The notes under the pieces are model-generated. The model made no database searches, was not told where the DNA came from, and saw only the letters and a list, made by a program, of their open reading frames with translations. DNA of 64,000 bases from Deroplatys truncata. Its lineage: Eukaryota > Arthropoda > Insecta > Mantodea > Mantidae. Within the stretch, counting starts at the first letter, position 1. The number at the start of each line of letters is the position of its first letter. Made by a program: the position numbers and the translations under genes. The stretch is from positions 50,714,067 to 50,778,066 of the forward strand of contig CM060983.1 of assembly GCA_030765065.1 (NCBI GenBank), in the 5' to 3' direction. Below are positions 23,066-34,679 of the stretch, one piece after another.

Positions 23066-23462
23066 CACTATTCCCATAAAATTGAAGATATATATTTTAT
23101 TTGTCATCTAGATATCTTTAATTGTGGTATTTTAATCAAAATCTTTAGAGGAATTTTTAGAAAATAAAAAAAATTCGAAAAAATGTTTCATGTAAGGTGT
23201 AGTTGGGGTGGAGGGGATTTACTCAAAATCTTCGTGTCGCATCCTTTGAAGGCACTGAACTTATATACCAAGTTTGGTATTTGTCCGACTTTTCGTTTTT
23301 GAGTTATGGAGTTCACAGTCATACACTCACGAGGGCCTTTTCTATAAATATGTTTTTTTGGGTTTAGGGGCCTCATAACATGTCTTTCCGGTGAAATTTA
23401 ATATCGAATTTTTGTGTAGAATTTAATATCTTTTGTACTTATTATGCATGTGGTAGAGAAAG

Positions 23463-23741
23463 GAAGGCGGCACCTTGGACTAGTGATTAGACAATTCGCC
23501 GCTTACCAAAGTTCAATCTTAGGGAACCGCATGTGGGCTTTGTGGTGGACGAAGCGGAGTCTGAGCGGGTTCCCCGATTTCCCCCGCCATTCATTCCACC
23601 AATTGCTCCATCATCACATTTCTTTTATTCATCTCACTGTCATTTCATATCTCCTTACTCGCTCTCTGGTGCCTGGGGTCAGACGCTTGTAAGTCCTAGC
23701 GGCGTAAGCCCTAACGACGGGGAGGGTAAAAAAAGACAGAA
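23463..23741 (+). mobile_element. SINE-2, tRNA-like, 10-bp TSD
   Basis: GGCGGCACC start, an A-box-like GGACTAGTGATTAG (23477-23490), and a weak B-box-like AGTTCAATCTT (about 23512-23522). A pyrimidine-rich body (CCCCCGCCATTCATTCCACC) follows, then TCAGACGCTTGTAAG and an A-rich end. Perfect 10-bp direct repeats GTAGAGAAAG flank it (23453-23462 and 23742-23751), inside the 5' terminal repeat of a HINE. Confidence 0.75.
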
Positions 23742-23756
23742 GTAGAGAAAGTAACA

Positions 23757-24879
23757 AAAAATCAGTTAAATATCAAACTTGTGTTTAGCGTACTCATTTG
23801 ATAGCTTGTACAATAATATAGAATAATAAAATATTTGAGATGGCATACAAAACATATTTTGTGTGTTCAAATGATGCCACAACTTAACTATGATATTAAG
23901 AATGGCTTGTTTCTGCGAAAAAGTGTCTATTAAATTATACTGTTTGACGTGTCGGAACGTTTTTTGTAAACATTTACATTTAGCTGTAACAGAAAATATG
24001 TTTTAAAACGCACTGTACAGTCGTAAGAGCTTCGAGAGAGTTCGCGGGAAATTTGGGGAGAAGCATCCAGAAAAAGCTCGTTATATCTAGATAGCGCTTC
24101 TGGGATTTACGTTGGGGTGAAGCGCCGCTCTCTTTATTCTTCTAACCAACCAGTCGGACGGCGCTGAAGGACACGGCCATCCATGGGATAAGCTCGGCCC
24201 ATAGATGCGTCACACTATATATAAGATATATTAATATGCATTCATATTTGTAATTAATTAAATAATGATGTGCGTTCAGAAAGTAATGAGTATTACTTAA
24301 GATACGATAAAACGTTACTATGACGATAGCTGTAAGTAAAATATACATTGAGAATATAAACGCATTCTGAAGACAAGGAAAACTGTAGAATATTCTTGGA
24401 AGGTCTTTAACCTGGGCTAACAAAAGCACAATTGAGCCCTTGCCTCAGGGTAAGGCCGGTGCCAGTTTGTCGGCAAGCAAAATGATTCAAGACTACAAGT
24501 ACGTGCATAAGAAACAGTTCTTGTTATGTCAATAAAAATGAACGCCAAAACGTTAAATCTTAACCAGTGCACAAGAAACTTCTGCTGGCAAACTAACGGT
24601 ACCGAATAGAAACAGGGGAACTAGGAATTGAAAACTACCAACCATAATTTTCCAAAATATTTAAAACCACGTATAGGAAATAAAATAGATGTTACACGAT
24701 CAACAAATAGCACGTGGCCACGAAAGAGAGGAGCCAAATATCCAGTATGGAGAAGCTCCAAAAGTCATGTGCATGGCACTTACCATCAACATCGCCATGC
24801 GAATAGTTGCGTATTAAAACTGGGTAGTAGCAATAAAGGGTAACACTACAATGGAAACTTGTGAAAATTAAACTGAGTT
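23757..24879. other. Unassigned stretch
   Basis: About 1.1 kb without a recognised repeat. A minus-strand ORF (24142-24429) has hydrophobic stretches but no known domain. This is a candidate single-copy region. Confidence 0.3.
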
Positions 24880-25156
24880 TTACTTATGGACGCTTTTTAA
24901 CTACTGTGGTCCCTAGCGTCCCATTCTATATTGGGCGTGAAAGGTCGGAAATTTTGCTCAGGCCTCTTTATCAGGCTTGAGGTTCTTTCACGTACCGTAA
25001 ATCTACGACACGAGACCACCGGCTTTACTTCCCTTCCGAAGGAATCCACACTAAAGATTTTTACGCCCGAAAAAATGCACCGCCCTCCGCCGGGTTTGAA
25101 CCCGCGACCTCGGGGACTAGAGGTTAGCACGGTACCACTAGTCCACGGAGGACGAC
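24880..25156 (-). mobile_element. SINE-1 copy (reverse)
   Basis: On the minus strand: GTCCTCCGTGGACTAGTGG head, B box GGTTCAAACCCGGCGGAGGG (25084-25103), the body block CCTTCGGAAGGGAAGTAAAG, and tail ATAAGTAAAACTCAG. Same family as 556-848. Flanking repeats are not clear. Confidence 0.82.
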
Positions 25157-25585
25157 TGGAATTGTGTGTGTTTATATAAAAATACAATGTGCCGAAAGAG
25201 AGATTTAGGCGTCCGTTATGGCGGAGGGTGTATGGCAAAGTCACAAGCAACTGGAGAATGTTAATCAAATCACAATAAGTTGGGCAATAATTCTAAAACC
25301 GGAATCAAAAATTTAATTATCCGCCAACACCTACACGCCCTGATATACTGATCTCATCGTTCCGAGGGAAATAAGACACCATAACCCACACCTCCATTTC
25401 GTTGTCCCTCTCTCCCCTCTCCGTCCTCCACTTCACAGCCACCCGGCGAGAGGACCGCCTAAGGGACCAAGAAAAATTCCCTGTGCAATACCAACTACTA
25501 TTTGTGGCGTCTCAATAAAGAATTTTAAATTTTGACAATTAATCATTTGTTTCCTTGAAAAGTGACTGAAAACTACATACAAAAA
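25157..25585. other. Unassigned stretch
   Basis: No recognised repeat or gene. Confidence 0.3.
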
Positions 25586-26492
25586 TCTGATGTGTTACAC
25601 TCACATGACTTTCTCTACTCTTGTACAAACTATTTATACAAACGCTTATTCTTCATATGCTTCATGTTAATCGAGATAAACATTTGTAGACTCTATCTTA
25701 TTGCTAATTTTCTTGTAGATGTAAGGGGAATATATATTTACAAGGGTAATATAGAAATACAGTAGCCTTTAAGCACATACATATCTCTTATTAGCTGGTT
25801 GCTAGGTGCAGCACCATTCGCTTTGCCACAGATTAATATTCTTTGCATATCGAAGACAAAAAAATGAATAACGAATTCCCATTTGAGAAAAGTTTTGAAA
25901 AATTTAAGGGAATAACAAGTAGTATCTCGAAAATGGTTCACTCAACAAAAAAAATGTATATGATATAAATTGGGTATTTTGACGCGATCTACATTTTTTG
26001 TGTAGTAACATTTTGTCTATCTCTTATGGTTTACCAGTTATGTAAAACTCGTTCACAATAAAGAATACTTTTGGAGACATTCCCAGGAAATTCAAGATAT
26101 ACATTTTATTTGTCATAAAAATATCTTAAACATATGATATTTTAATCAAAATCGTTAGAGCCATTTTTGAGAAAATTAAAATTTTCGAAAAATCTTCCAT
26201 GTAAAGGGTACTCTGGGATGGGGGGATTTTCTTGAAAACCTTCGTGTCGCATCCTTGGAAGATACTGAAAGCAAATACCAAGTTTGGTGTTTATCCGACT
26301 GTTCGTTTCTGAGTTATGCTGTTCACAGACACACAGACACACACACAGACACACACACGGACATGTTTCCAAAAATGCTTTTTTTGGATTCAGGGGGTCT
26401 CAAAACATGTACTTCCGGTGAATCTAGGTATCGAAATTTTGGGTGGAATACAATACTTCCCCTACTTACTATACGTAGTAGAGAAAGTAAAA
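25586..26492 (-). mobile_element. HINE-I copy (variant with extra block)
   Basis: TCTGATGTGTTACAC to GTAGTAGAGAAAGTAAAAA. It carries the GGGCAATATAGAAATACAGT and GGTGCAGCACCATTC variant block also seen at 36500-36600, 46510-46600 and 54790-54880, defining a sub-lineage. Compound CA microsatellite at 26328-26358. Confidence 0.85.
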
Positions 26493-26984
26493 AAGCAAAT
26501 ACGTAAAACTATTTTGTACTGCGTTTCAGTATGTAGTTTTCACTTACTTTGCCAAAGCTGGGTCTCAAGTTATATCCTTGAACGGAGAAACATGAGAATT
26601 TTTTTTTTTTTTTTGCTAGCACACTTTTGTAAGTAGCTTGTGCCTCTTCTTATTTATTAAACCAGACTTTTTATAACACAGCACGGGAAAAGAAAACAAG
26701 TAGGCACCTCATCTTCCGATAAACAGCTCTTGTAACCAAGGTAACCGGTTCCAATACAGCAAGCAAGAGCTGTATTGGATAAAGAAAAATTTAATATCAG
26801 CACTAGTATTCGTCTTGGCTACACATTCATTCAATATTTCTGCATACTTATGAAATACTATCTGCTTTAATGTAATAACGTAAAAACAGAAAACGTCACA
26901 CACTTCAAATCTAGGTAAATAAATTATTTCTCCGCAGCCTTACTCATTCAGTTCCGTTAGAATTTATTAATATATATTATTTTT
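26493..26984. other. Unassigned stretch with poly(T)
   Basis: A run of 17 T at 26598-26614; otherwise no repeat or ORF with a domain. Confidence 0.3.
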
Positions 26985-27790
26985 TACATTCACATGACAT
27001 TCTCTACCCACCAGCATTTATTTTTATAAAACTTCTAAAATCTATTTCTTACAAAAAGCTTATTTTTCCATCCACATTACGATAATCGAGATAAAGTTTG
27101 CATTATACATATCTTTGTATGTACAAAAATAATACATAAGGCTAAAGCAATAGTAAAAGTTCAAAGACGGGTAAATATGTATTATCCCTGAAATCCCATA
27201 GTTTCCATGACATTGCAAAAAACAACCGAATGGTGATAGCACTTCAAAAACGACAAAGGCGTTTAGTAATTCAAAACAATATCAACAAACATCTCAAAAA
27301 TGGTTAATGCTATAAAAATTAACTTGAAATAAATTGTGTGACTTAAAGAAAACTATGTGTTTTGTGAAATAACTTTTTGTCAACATCTTATGCTCCACCT
27401 GTTATACAAAACTGTACAAAGTCCATTAGGAATAAACAGGACTTCAGAGAATTTTTCCCAGAAAATTCAAGGTACACTTAGTCATTCAGGCACCTTAAAT
27501 ATATATTATTTTGAATGAATTGAAGTGAGTCGTTACGTCGCCGGCCAGAGCTGAAGATGAGAGAAACACGTCTCTCGAAAGCGCTTCTTAGTTAATACCA
27601 AGCGCCATTGTGATGTTAATTAATACGTAACGACTCACTTCAATTCATTATGTGATAAAATCACAATCAACAAACTTCTGTACATTATAATATAATATAG
27701 TATTTTAATTCAAATCTTTACAGCCATTTTTGAGAAAATGAAAAATATACCAAAAAATTTCTATGTTTGTGGGGAAATTTTCTTGAAGGC
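26985..27790 (-). mobile_element. Diverged HINE copy containing a MITE
   Basis: ACATTCACATGACATTCTCTACC at the 3' end and diverged type II-like blocks. The copy breaks at TTATTTTG (27513), resumes at ATGTGATAAAATC (27650) and fades after GGGGAAATTTTCTTGAAGG. Confidence 0.6.
27514..27649. mobile_element. 136-bp MITE with perfect 25-bp inverted repeats
   Basis: Terminal inverted repeats at 27514-27538 and 27625-27649 are perfectly complementary (AATGAATTGAAG... and ...CTTCAATTCATT). The 86-bp interior has no coding capacity. It sits inside an old HINE. No confident flanking duplication was seen, so the superfamily is unassigned. Confidence 0.75.
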
Positions 27791-28475
27791 ATTCTGACGT
27801 TTATAGTTTTATTTTACAAGAAAGTGATAAATCTAATTATATAAACTTCAAGATATTTAGCACAACATTTGTTTAAGTAAATCCATGGAATTGATTTAGA
27901 ATTCTTGTAATTTCCGGAATGCTTAAGTAAGTAGGGGTCAGATTATATGATTTTAGGGGAAATGACCTCAGGTTCATGGAAAGTTCATACATGGAGAGAC
28001 TATGCAAATCATGTTGACACCCGCTTACAGCAGTGATGTTTAAAGCATATGGTCAGCGTACTCCTCAGTATTTAAACTGAGAGTTTTTTGACGGTTGTGG
28101 TTTGCCTATGACTTACGTAGCAGAACTTTGTGACACTTAGCTCTTTAAATTTATTTTGTGCTAGTTTACAACTTCGACATAGGCATAGGCACGACGAAGA
28201 TGGAACGCCGGGCATCTTCCGTCTACCAGGTAAACTTAAAGGCACTCTAGCTCTCTCCCTCCTGCAATGTAGCTTAGAACATTTATTAGAATGATTAAAG
28301 TCTGTCTTGGAATTAGAATGTCAGTCTAATAGTGTCACCCTTCATCACTCCACAACGATAACCCTCTCGATGAAATTCCTGAGCTACCCCTCTCGCCCTT
28401 CCATCATGTCACAAGGCTCGGGGGTGCAGACGTCCATTTAATGAACACAACATGGCCTTGTTACGTATCTTATCA
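27791..28475. other. Unassigned stretch
   Basis: No recognised element; short ORFs only. Confidence 0.3.
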
Positions 28476-28702
28476 CTTCCTTGGAAGATACTGAACTTAA
28501 ATACGAAGTTTGGGTTTTATCCTATTTTTCGTTTTTTAAATATGCTGTTCACACACACGCACGCGACCTTTTCTGTTTTTTTCTTTCTTTTTTCAGATTC
28601 AGGTGACCTCAAACATACTTCCGGTGAAATTTCGGCAACAATTTTTTAACAGAAATGCAATACTTCGTCTATCTGCTACAGGTAAGTACTATAGAAAGTA
28701 AA
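28476..28702 (-). mobile_element. HINE 5'-end fragment
   Basis: CTTGGAAGATACTGAACTTA through the microsatellite position and CTTCCGGTGAAATTTCGG to ATAGAAAGTAAAAT: the 5' third of a copy in reverse orientation. Confidence 0.65.
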
Positions 28703-29021
28703 ATTGGCAAAACAAAAAATAAGAACTAAATGTCACATTAATTCTATTGGCCTTACAAGAGCGTGTTATGTGTTAAAAACTAGATTCCATAACTTTGTCT
28801 GTTTTATCCAAAAGGCCCTTTCAAATCTAAACTTTTGAATTCTTCAATAAATTACCCTACTCTTTGTAGGATCAAGGTCTTGATCCAATGCCTTTGGTCA
28901 GTAGCCTGCCGAGGAGCAAGCAAACTCTAGATTATAGCATATCCAGGATGGGTGATCAGCCCAATGCCTGGTATGGTGGTGATGGAGATGAAATGTACTG
29001 ATGACAGCAATGATAAAAAAA
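28703..29021. other. Unassigned spacer
   Basis: Includes GGATGGGTGATCAGCCCAAT and CCTGGTATGGTGGTG (28949-28982), possibly a fragment of another SINE. Not supported further. Confidence 0.25.
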
Positions 29022-30713
29022 TATGATGTGTTACACTCACATGACTTTCTCTACTCTTGTACAAAGTATTTTTACAAACACTTATTCTCCATATACTTCA
29101 TGTTAATCGAGATATCAAGATGTCAATCTTATTGGCAATATTCATGTAAATGCAAGGGGAATATGGTAGGTTTTAAGCGATAGTCAAATATTTTAACGCT
29201 GGTTGCTATATGGCGCATTCCATTCTCTTTGCATGTCCGACATAAAAAAATCTGATGTGTTACACTCCGATGACTTTTTCTACTCTTGTACAAACTACTT
29301 TTACAAACGCTTAATCTCCATATGCTTCATGTTAATCGAGATATCGAGATGTCAATCTTATTGATAATTTTCTTGTAGATGCAAGGGGAATATGGTAGGT
29401 TTTAAGCGATAGTCAAATATTTTAACGCTGGTTGCTATGTGGCGCATTCCATTCTCTTTGCATGTCCAGGACATAAAAAAATGAATAACGAATTTGAGAA
29501 AAAGTATAAGTATTGGAAAATTTAAGGGAATAACAAGCAATATCTCGCAAACGGTTCACTCAACAAAAGAAATGTATATGACATAAATTGTGTATTTTAA
29601 TGCGATCTACATTTTTTGTGTAGTAAAACTTTGTCTATCTCTTATGGTTTACCAGTTATGAAAAAGTCGTTCATAACGAAGAATACGTTTGGAGACATTC
29701 CCAGAAAATTCGAGATATACATTTTATTTGTCATGACAATATCTTAAACATATTATATTTTAATCAAAATCGTTAGAGCCGTTTTTGAGAAAATTAAAAT
29801 TTTCGAAAAATTTTCCATGTAAAGGGTAGTCTGGGGTGGGGGGATTTTCTTGAAAACCTTCGTGTCGTATCTCTGGAAGATACTAAACCTAAATACCAAG
29901 TTTGGTGTTTATCCGACTGTTCGTTTCTGAGTTATGCTGTTCACAGACACAGACACACAGACACACAGACAGACACACGGACATGTTTCCAAAAATGCTT
30001 TTTTTGGATTCAGTGAGACTCAAAACATGTATTTCCGGTGAAATCTCGGTATCGAAATTTTGGGTGGAATGCAATACTTCCCCTACTTACTATACGTAGT
30101 AGAGAAAGTAATGAATAACGAATTTGAGAAAAAGTATAAGTATTGGAAAATTTAAGGGAACAACAAACAATATCTCGAAAACGGTTCACTCAACAACAAA
30201 AATGTATATGACATAAACTGTGTATTTTAACGCGATCTACATTTTTTGTGTAGTAAAATTTTGTCTATCTCTTATGGTTTACCAGTTATGCAAATGTCGT
30301 TCACAATGAATACTTTTGGAGACATTCTCAGAAATTTCAAGATATACTTTTTATTTATCATGAAAATATTTTAAACATATGATATTTTAATTAAAATCGT
30401 TAGTCATTTTTGAGAAAATTAAAATTTTCGAAAAATGTTCCATGTAAAGGGTAATCTGGGGTGGGGGGATTTTCTTGAAAACCTTCGTGTCGCATCTCTG
30501 GAAGATACTAAACCTAAATACCAAGTTTGGTGTTTATCCGACTGTTCGTTTCTGAGTTATACTGTTCACACACAGACAGACATGTTTCCAAAAATGCTTT
30601 TTTTGGATTCAGGGGATCTCAAAACATGTATTTCCGGTGAAATCTCGGTATCGAATTTTTGGGTGGAATACAATGCTTCCTCTACTTACTATACGTAGTA
30701 GAAAAAGTAAAAA
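29022..30713 (-). mobile_element. Outer HINE-I copy interrupted by an inner HINE-I
   Basis: The left part is 29022-29250, ending GACATAAAAAAA. The right part is 30111-30713, starting ATGAATAACGAATTTG and ending GTAGTAGAAAAAGTAAAAA. Together they make one continuous type I copy, with the inner element inserted in its A-run (T-run on the element strand). Confidence 0.9.
29251..30110 (-). mobile_element. Inner HINE-I, precise nested insertion
   Basis: TCTGATGTGTTACAC...GTAGTAGAGAAAGTA sits inside another HINE-I in the same orientation, giving exact termini. There is no target-site duplication longer than the shared A/T, as expected of rolling-circle elements. Confidence 0.92.
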
Positions 30714-30719
30714 TTAGCG

Positions 30720-30870
30720 GATCAAATTATCCAACCCAAAACTCGCCTAACGATCGAGGAAATAATGTGCGAAAAAACCTTCGGTCAGATTGGTCGGCCC
30801 TGGGAGTTTGAACTTGGGACCTCTCGAAGCGAGTCGTTCACATTTCCGCGGCACCACCTTGCTCGGCAAA
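30720..30870 (-). mobile_element. tRNA-like SINE fragment
   Basis: On the minus strand: GCCGAGCAAGGTGGTGCCGC (A-box-like), then AGAGGTCCCAAGTTCAAACT with a B box near 30808-30822, then about 90 bp of body. Only this copy is seen. The head abuts a triplet microsatellite on its upstream side. Confidence 0.55.
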
Positions 30871-30941
<71 letters not shown>

Positions 30942-30975
30942 GAATAATAATAATAATAACAACAATAATAATAAT
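30871..30975. repeat. (TTA)n followed by (AAT)n inverted microsatellite
   Basis: About 23 TTA/ATT units (30871-30941) run directly into AAT units (30944-30975). The two halves are complementary and could fold into a long hairpin. The poly-Ile/Asn/Tyr ORFs across it are artefacts. Confidence 0.95.
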
Positions 30976-31733
30976 TGGATAAAACAAGGCTCTGGAATGT
31001 TCCATTTGTATTTCAAAATATATTATGACCAACCTAATTCTGTTATGTGGCAAACATTTTTATGTCAGATGTGCAAACAATGAATTACTTAATTTTATAT
31101 TCATGTCTAAAGTTCTTGTCCGAACTGAATAAATAATTGGCTTCAGTTAAAAATTCCCTCCTCTCCCATTCATTCACGGTTGAGCAGAACTTCGCTCTGT
31201 CTGTCACACTCTCACTCTCTCTCTCTCTCCCCAATCCCTCCATTTCTAAGCTGAGGTTATATTGTACCCACAAGAGTCCTTCAGGTTTGAAACTTTGTTT
31301 TTAAATGCCAGCGAAAACACCACTTGAAGAAGTTGTGTTTCTTTGGTGTTTGTACATGAGGGATATAAAAATCTTCGTCATTTTGACATCAACCTATCCT
31401 TCAAGGAATTTATTTTCTATTTTCAAGGAGTTAAAAACAACACAAAAATAAGTGTTCGTTTCTAATAGAAAAGAATAACGGTTTGGGATTTCGCATACCT
31501 TGGAGTTTCTGTTTAAGAATGAGCTGCGAAATAAAAATCGGGTGCATCACTCCTCCAGGGCTTTCTTCCCTCATATATTGTCGCATAAACAGAAAAAAAA
31601 GTTATTAAATTAAAATTATTTGTTACTCATGATCAATTTCTGACCATCAATAATCTCATATTAAGCAATTTGGAACTGGTTCATGTAGATTACGGAAAAC
31701 ACAACACAGCAGTCCCCATATGCTGGGTTAGGT
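30976..31733. other. Unassigned stretch
   Basis: CT-rich run at 31208-31230; otherwise no recognisable element. Confidence 0.3.
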
Positions 31734-32428
31734 TTTACTTTCTCTAGTGCGTAACTATTTTTTTTGCTTTCTCTACAATGTACATAGTACGTAGAGAAGA
31801 TATTGCATTCCACCCAAAAATGTCATACCGAGATTTCACTGGGAATCTGGCCGTAAGGTTCCTTGAATTCAAACAAATCATTCTAGAGAAAGATGTGTCT
31901 CTCTGTGTATCTATGAACAGTATAAGTCAAAAATCTTTCAAAGATATGACAGGAAGATTTCCAAGAAAACCTCCCCACCCAAAACAACCCCTTACAGAAT
32001 ACGCTTTAAAGAATTAGATTCGGATTGAAATGTGTATATTAAAGATTTTACATTACAAATAAAATGTATATCTCGAACTTTCTAGGAATAGTCTTTGAAG
32101 CTCTTCATTTGGAACAGATATTGTAGAATCTTGTATAACTGGTAAGAGTTAAGAGATAGACGTAAACGTACTATACAAAAATATGTACATTTCTTTAAAA
32201 CATACAATTTATTTTAAATAAGTCCTCTTTGGCACAAGACATATCCGTTATTATGTTTCGAATTGTTCATTTCTTGGTCATTCTCTTAAAGTACTGTCAA
32301 CATTCAGTTGTTTCTCGTAATGCATGGAAACAGTATGGAATTTTAAGGCCAGCATATAGCGTCCAGTTCTTAAACATTTGACTATAGCTGTTCTCTTTGT
32401 ATTTGTAACGAAATGTGTAATGTAGCTA
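31734..32428 (+). mobile_element. HINE-II copy with duplicated 5' tip
   Basis: TTTACTTTCTCTAGTGCG, then a second TTTGCTTTCTCTACAATG about 30 bp on, followed by type II blocks to GCTGTTCTCTTTGTATTTG. The 3' end is truncated near 32428. Confidence 0.68.
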
Positions 32429-32873
32429 AGACTTTCAAAAAAATCTAACATCCTAATCCACTCTTTCCAAGGAACAATCTTCATTATTTTGCATTTCTCA
32501 ACACTGTAGCTATTTTGATTCACATACACCAGCGATATGCGGATGCTCGGAAACTGTCAGAGGGCACACTGTATTGGCATAGGTGTTGACGCTTTAGTGC
32601 ACTGTATGAACTGTAGGTTGCATTAGTAGGGAATTAAAGGACAGAGTTCTATCACAATTTGGCTCGTGCTAGATTTCCACCTCTTCATATTCACGCTGGA
32701 AGGATGTTGAGTAATTCTGGATCGAGCGTACTTATGTGAACAGCTCTTCTCAGTGATGAAAATTCGTAAATCTGACAAGACAAGTAGGCTAACAGGTCTA
32801 AACCTCAAACATGTTCTACAAAAACATTCAGTTCAAATCATAACACCAAGCATTGAAAACTTATTCATAAAAA
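32429..32873 (+). pseudogene. hAT transposase C-terminal fragment (dimerisation region)
   Basis: From about 32670 the plus strand reads FPPLHIHAGRMLSNSGSS, then after a one-base shift TYLCEQLFSVMKIRKSDKTS and RLTGLNLKHVLQ (32727-32820). The C-E-Q-L-F-S-x-M followed by S-R-L-T pattern is characteristic of the C-terminal dimerisation region of hAT transposases of the ZBED5/GTF2IRD2-like type. Only this end is present. Upstream 32429-32660 gives no match. It is frameshifted and non-functional. Confidence 0.6.
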
Positions 32874-33183
32874 TCTGATGTGTTACACTTACACGACTTC
32901 CTCTACTCTTTTACAAACGCTTATTCTCAAATGATTCATGTTAATGGAGATAAACATTTGCAGAAAGCAACTTGTTGCTAATTTTCTTTTAGGGAAATAT
33001 GGTAGACTTTAAGCGTCAGTCAAATCTTTTAAGAGCTGGTTGCTATGTGGAGCATTCCATTCTCTTTGTATGTCCAGGATATAAAAAAAACAAATAAGGA
33101 ATTCCCATTTCAGAAAAAGTATAAGTATTGGAAAATTCAAACAAATAACAAGGAATATCTCGGAAACGGTTCACTCGAAAAAA
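32874..33183 (-). mobile_element. HINE-I 3'-portion
   Basis: TCTGATGTGTTACAC to CGGAAACGGTTCACTCGAAA, truncated exactly where the next copy begins. Confidence 0.8.
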
Positions 33184-33185
33184 AT

Positions 33186-34022
33186 TCTGATGTGCTACAC
33201 TCACATGACTTTCTCTACTCTTGTAGAAACTATTTTTAGAAACGCTTATTCTCCACATGCTATATGTTAATCCAGATATCGAGATGTTAATCTTATTGGT
33301 AATTTTCTTGTAGATGCAAGGGGTATTGGTAGGCCTTAAGCGATAGTCACATATTTTAAGAGCTGCTTGCTATATGAAGTATTCCATTTTCTTTGCATTA
33401 CCAGGGCAAAAAAATTGAATAACGCATTTGAGAAAAAGTATAAGTATTGGAAAATTTAAGGGAATAACAAGCAATATCTCAAAAATGGTTCACTCAATAA
33501 AAAAATGTATATGACATAAACTGTGTATTTTAACGCGATCTATATTTTTTGTGTAGTAAAATTTTGTCTATCTCTTATGATTTACCAGTTATGCAAAAGT
33601 CGTTCAGAATGAAGAATACTTTTGGAGACATTCCCAGAAAATTCAAGATATGCATTTCATTTGTCATGAAAATATCTTAAACATATGATATTTTAATCAA
33701 AATCGTTAGACATTTTTGAGAAAATTAAAATTTTCGAAAAATGTTTCATGTAAAGCGTAATCTGGGGTGGGGGATTTTCTTGGATACCTTCGTGTCGCAT
33801 CTCTGGAAGATACTGAATCTAAATACCAAGTTTGGTGTTTATCCGACTGTTCGTTTCTGAGTTATGCTGTTCACAGACACACACGCGGACTGTTTCCAAA
33901 AATGCTTTTTTTTTGGATTCAGGGGGTCTCAAAACATGTATTTCTGGTGAAATCTCGGTATCAAATTTTTGGGTGGAATGCAATAGTTCCCCTAATTACT
34001 ATACGTAGTAGAGAAAGTAAAA
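33186..34022 (-). mobile_element. HINE-I copy
   Basis: TCTGATGTGCTACAC to GTAGTAGAGAAAGTAAAAA, with a very short CA tract (33876-33885). Head-to-tail with the preceding fragment. Confidence 0.88.
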
Positions 34023-34679
34023 ATACAGTCGTTGACAAAGCTGTTCATCTATTGACTAAAAGTTGTGTTTTCTTTTATATTATTAGCAGGCTCAGGATCT
34101 GGCACAAGAGTGGAGTGAAGTGAAGTATATTTTGCATCGAGTAGGGTGGAATGAAGTAGCGCATTGGGTGTTTACCTGTGACGCCGTGTACAATCTGCTT
34201 CGTGACTAGAGATACAATACTCTTGTATCTCTCATTCCGATGTATCTACCCTACTTCATTTTCCACCATCACTAGACTGTACTGTTTACAGTAGCAAATA
34301 AGGCAGCGTACTGACGTCGTTGTATACATCAACAGTAATCTGTTTATTGGACTCTACAGCAGGGTTGCACATACATTGGTTGTTAACTTGTCCTGGATCT
34401 TTAACCTCATTAAAACTGATGTTATAATAGCTCTTGCAGTCCTAACGGGGACTTTCGTTGTGAAAAACCACCTATGTAAAATGTAATTCTTGTATATCAT
34501 ATACAGTCTCTCATTTGGCAATGTTTAGGTGGAAGAAACCTTCATTTTAGGTTTATTATATGCTTAAAATAGATATCTTTTAGGTTTTCCTTGATTAAAT
34601 TTTTTTTGTACGTTTTGCTTCATGGATCAATACAGGTATAAATAATTTTGCTTTTCTGGTAATTAGTTGTAAGATTTAT
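34023..34679. other. Unassigned stretch (possible hAT flank)
   Basis: No repeat identified. It could include the 3' terminal part of the adjacent hAT element, but no terminal inverted repeat was found. Confidence 0.3.

Larger units (their letters stand above)
21556..23756 (-). mobile_element. HINE-II copy split by LTR-B2 and SINE-2
   Basis: The 3' tip GATCCGATGTTTACG is at the left and type II blocks run to GAGGACTTCAAA. After LTR-B2 the copy resumes at ATTCCCATAAAATTGAAG and reaches its 5' end at GGTAGAGAAAG. There SINE-2 is inserted, with GTAGAGAAAGTAAC following it. Confidence 0.78.

Noticed and set aside
30747..31083. ORFs of 60-97 codons with poly-Ile, poly-Tyr or poly-Asn
   Set aside because: Pure translation of the (TTA)n/(AAT)n microsatellite; no domain or start context.
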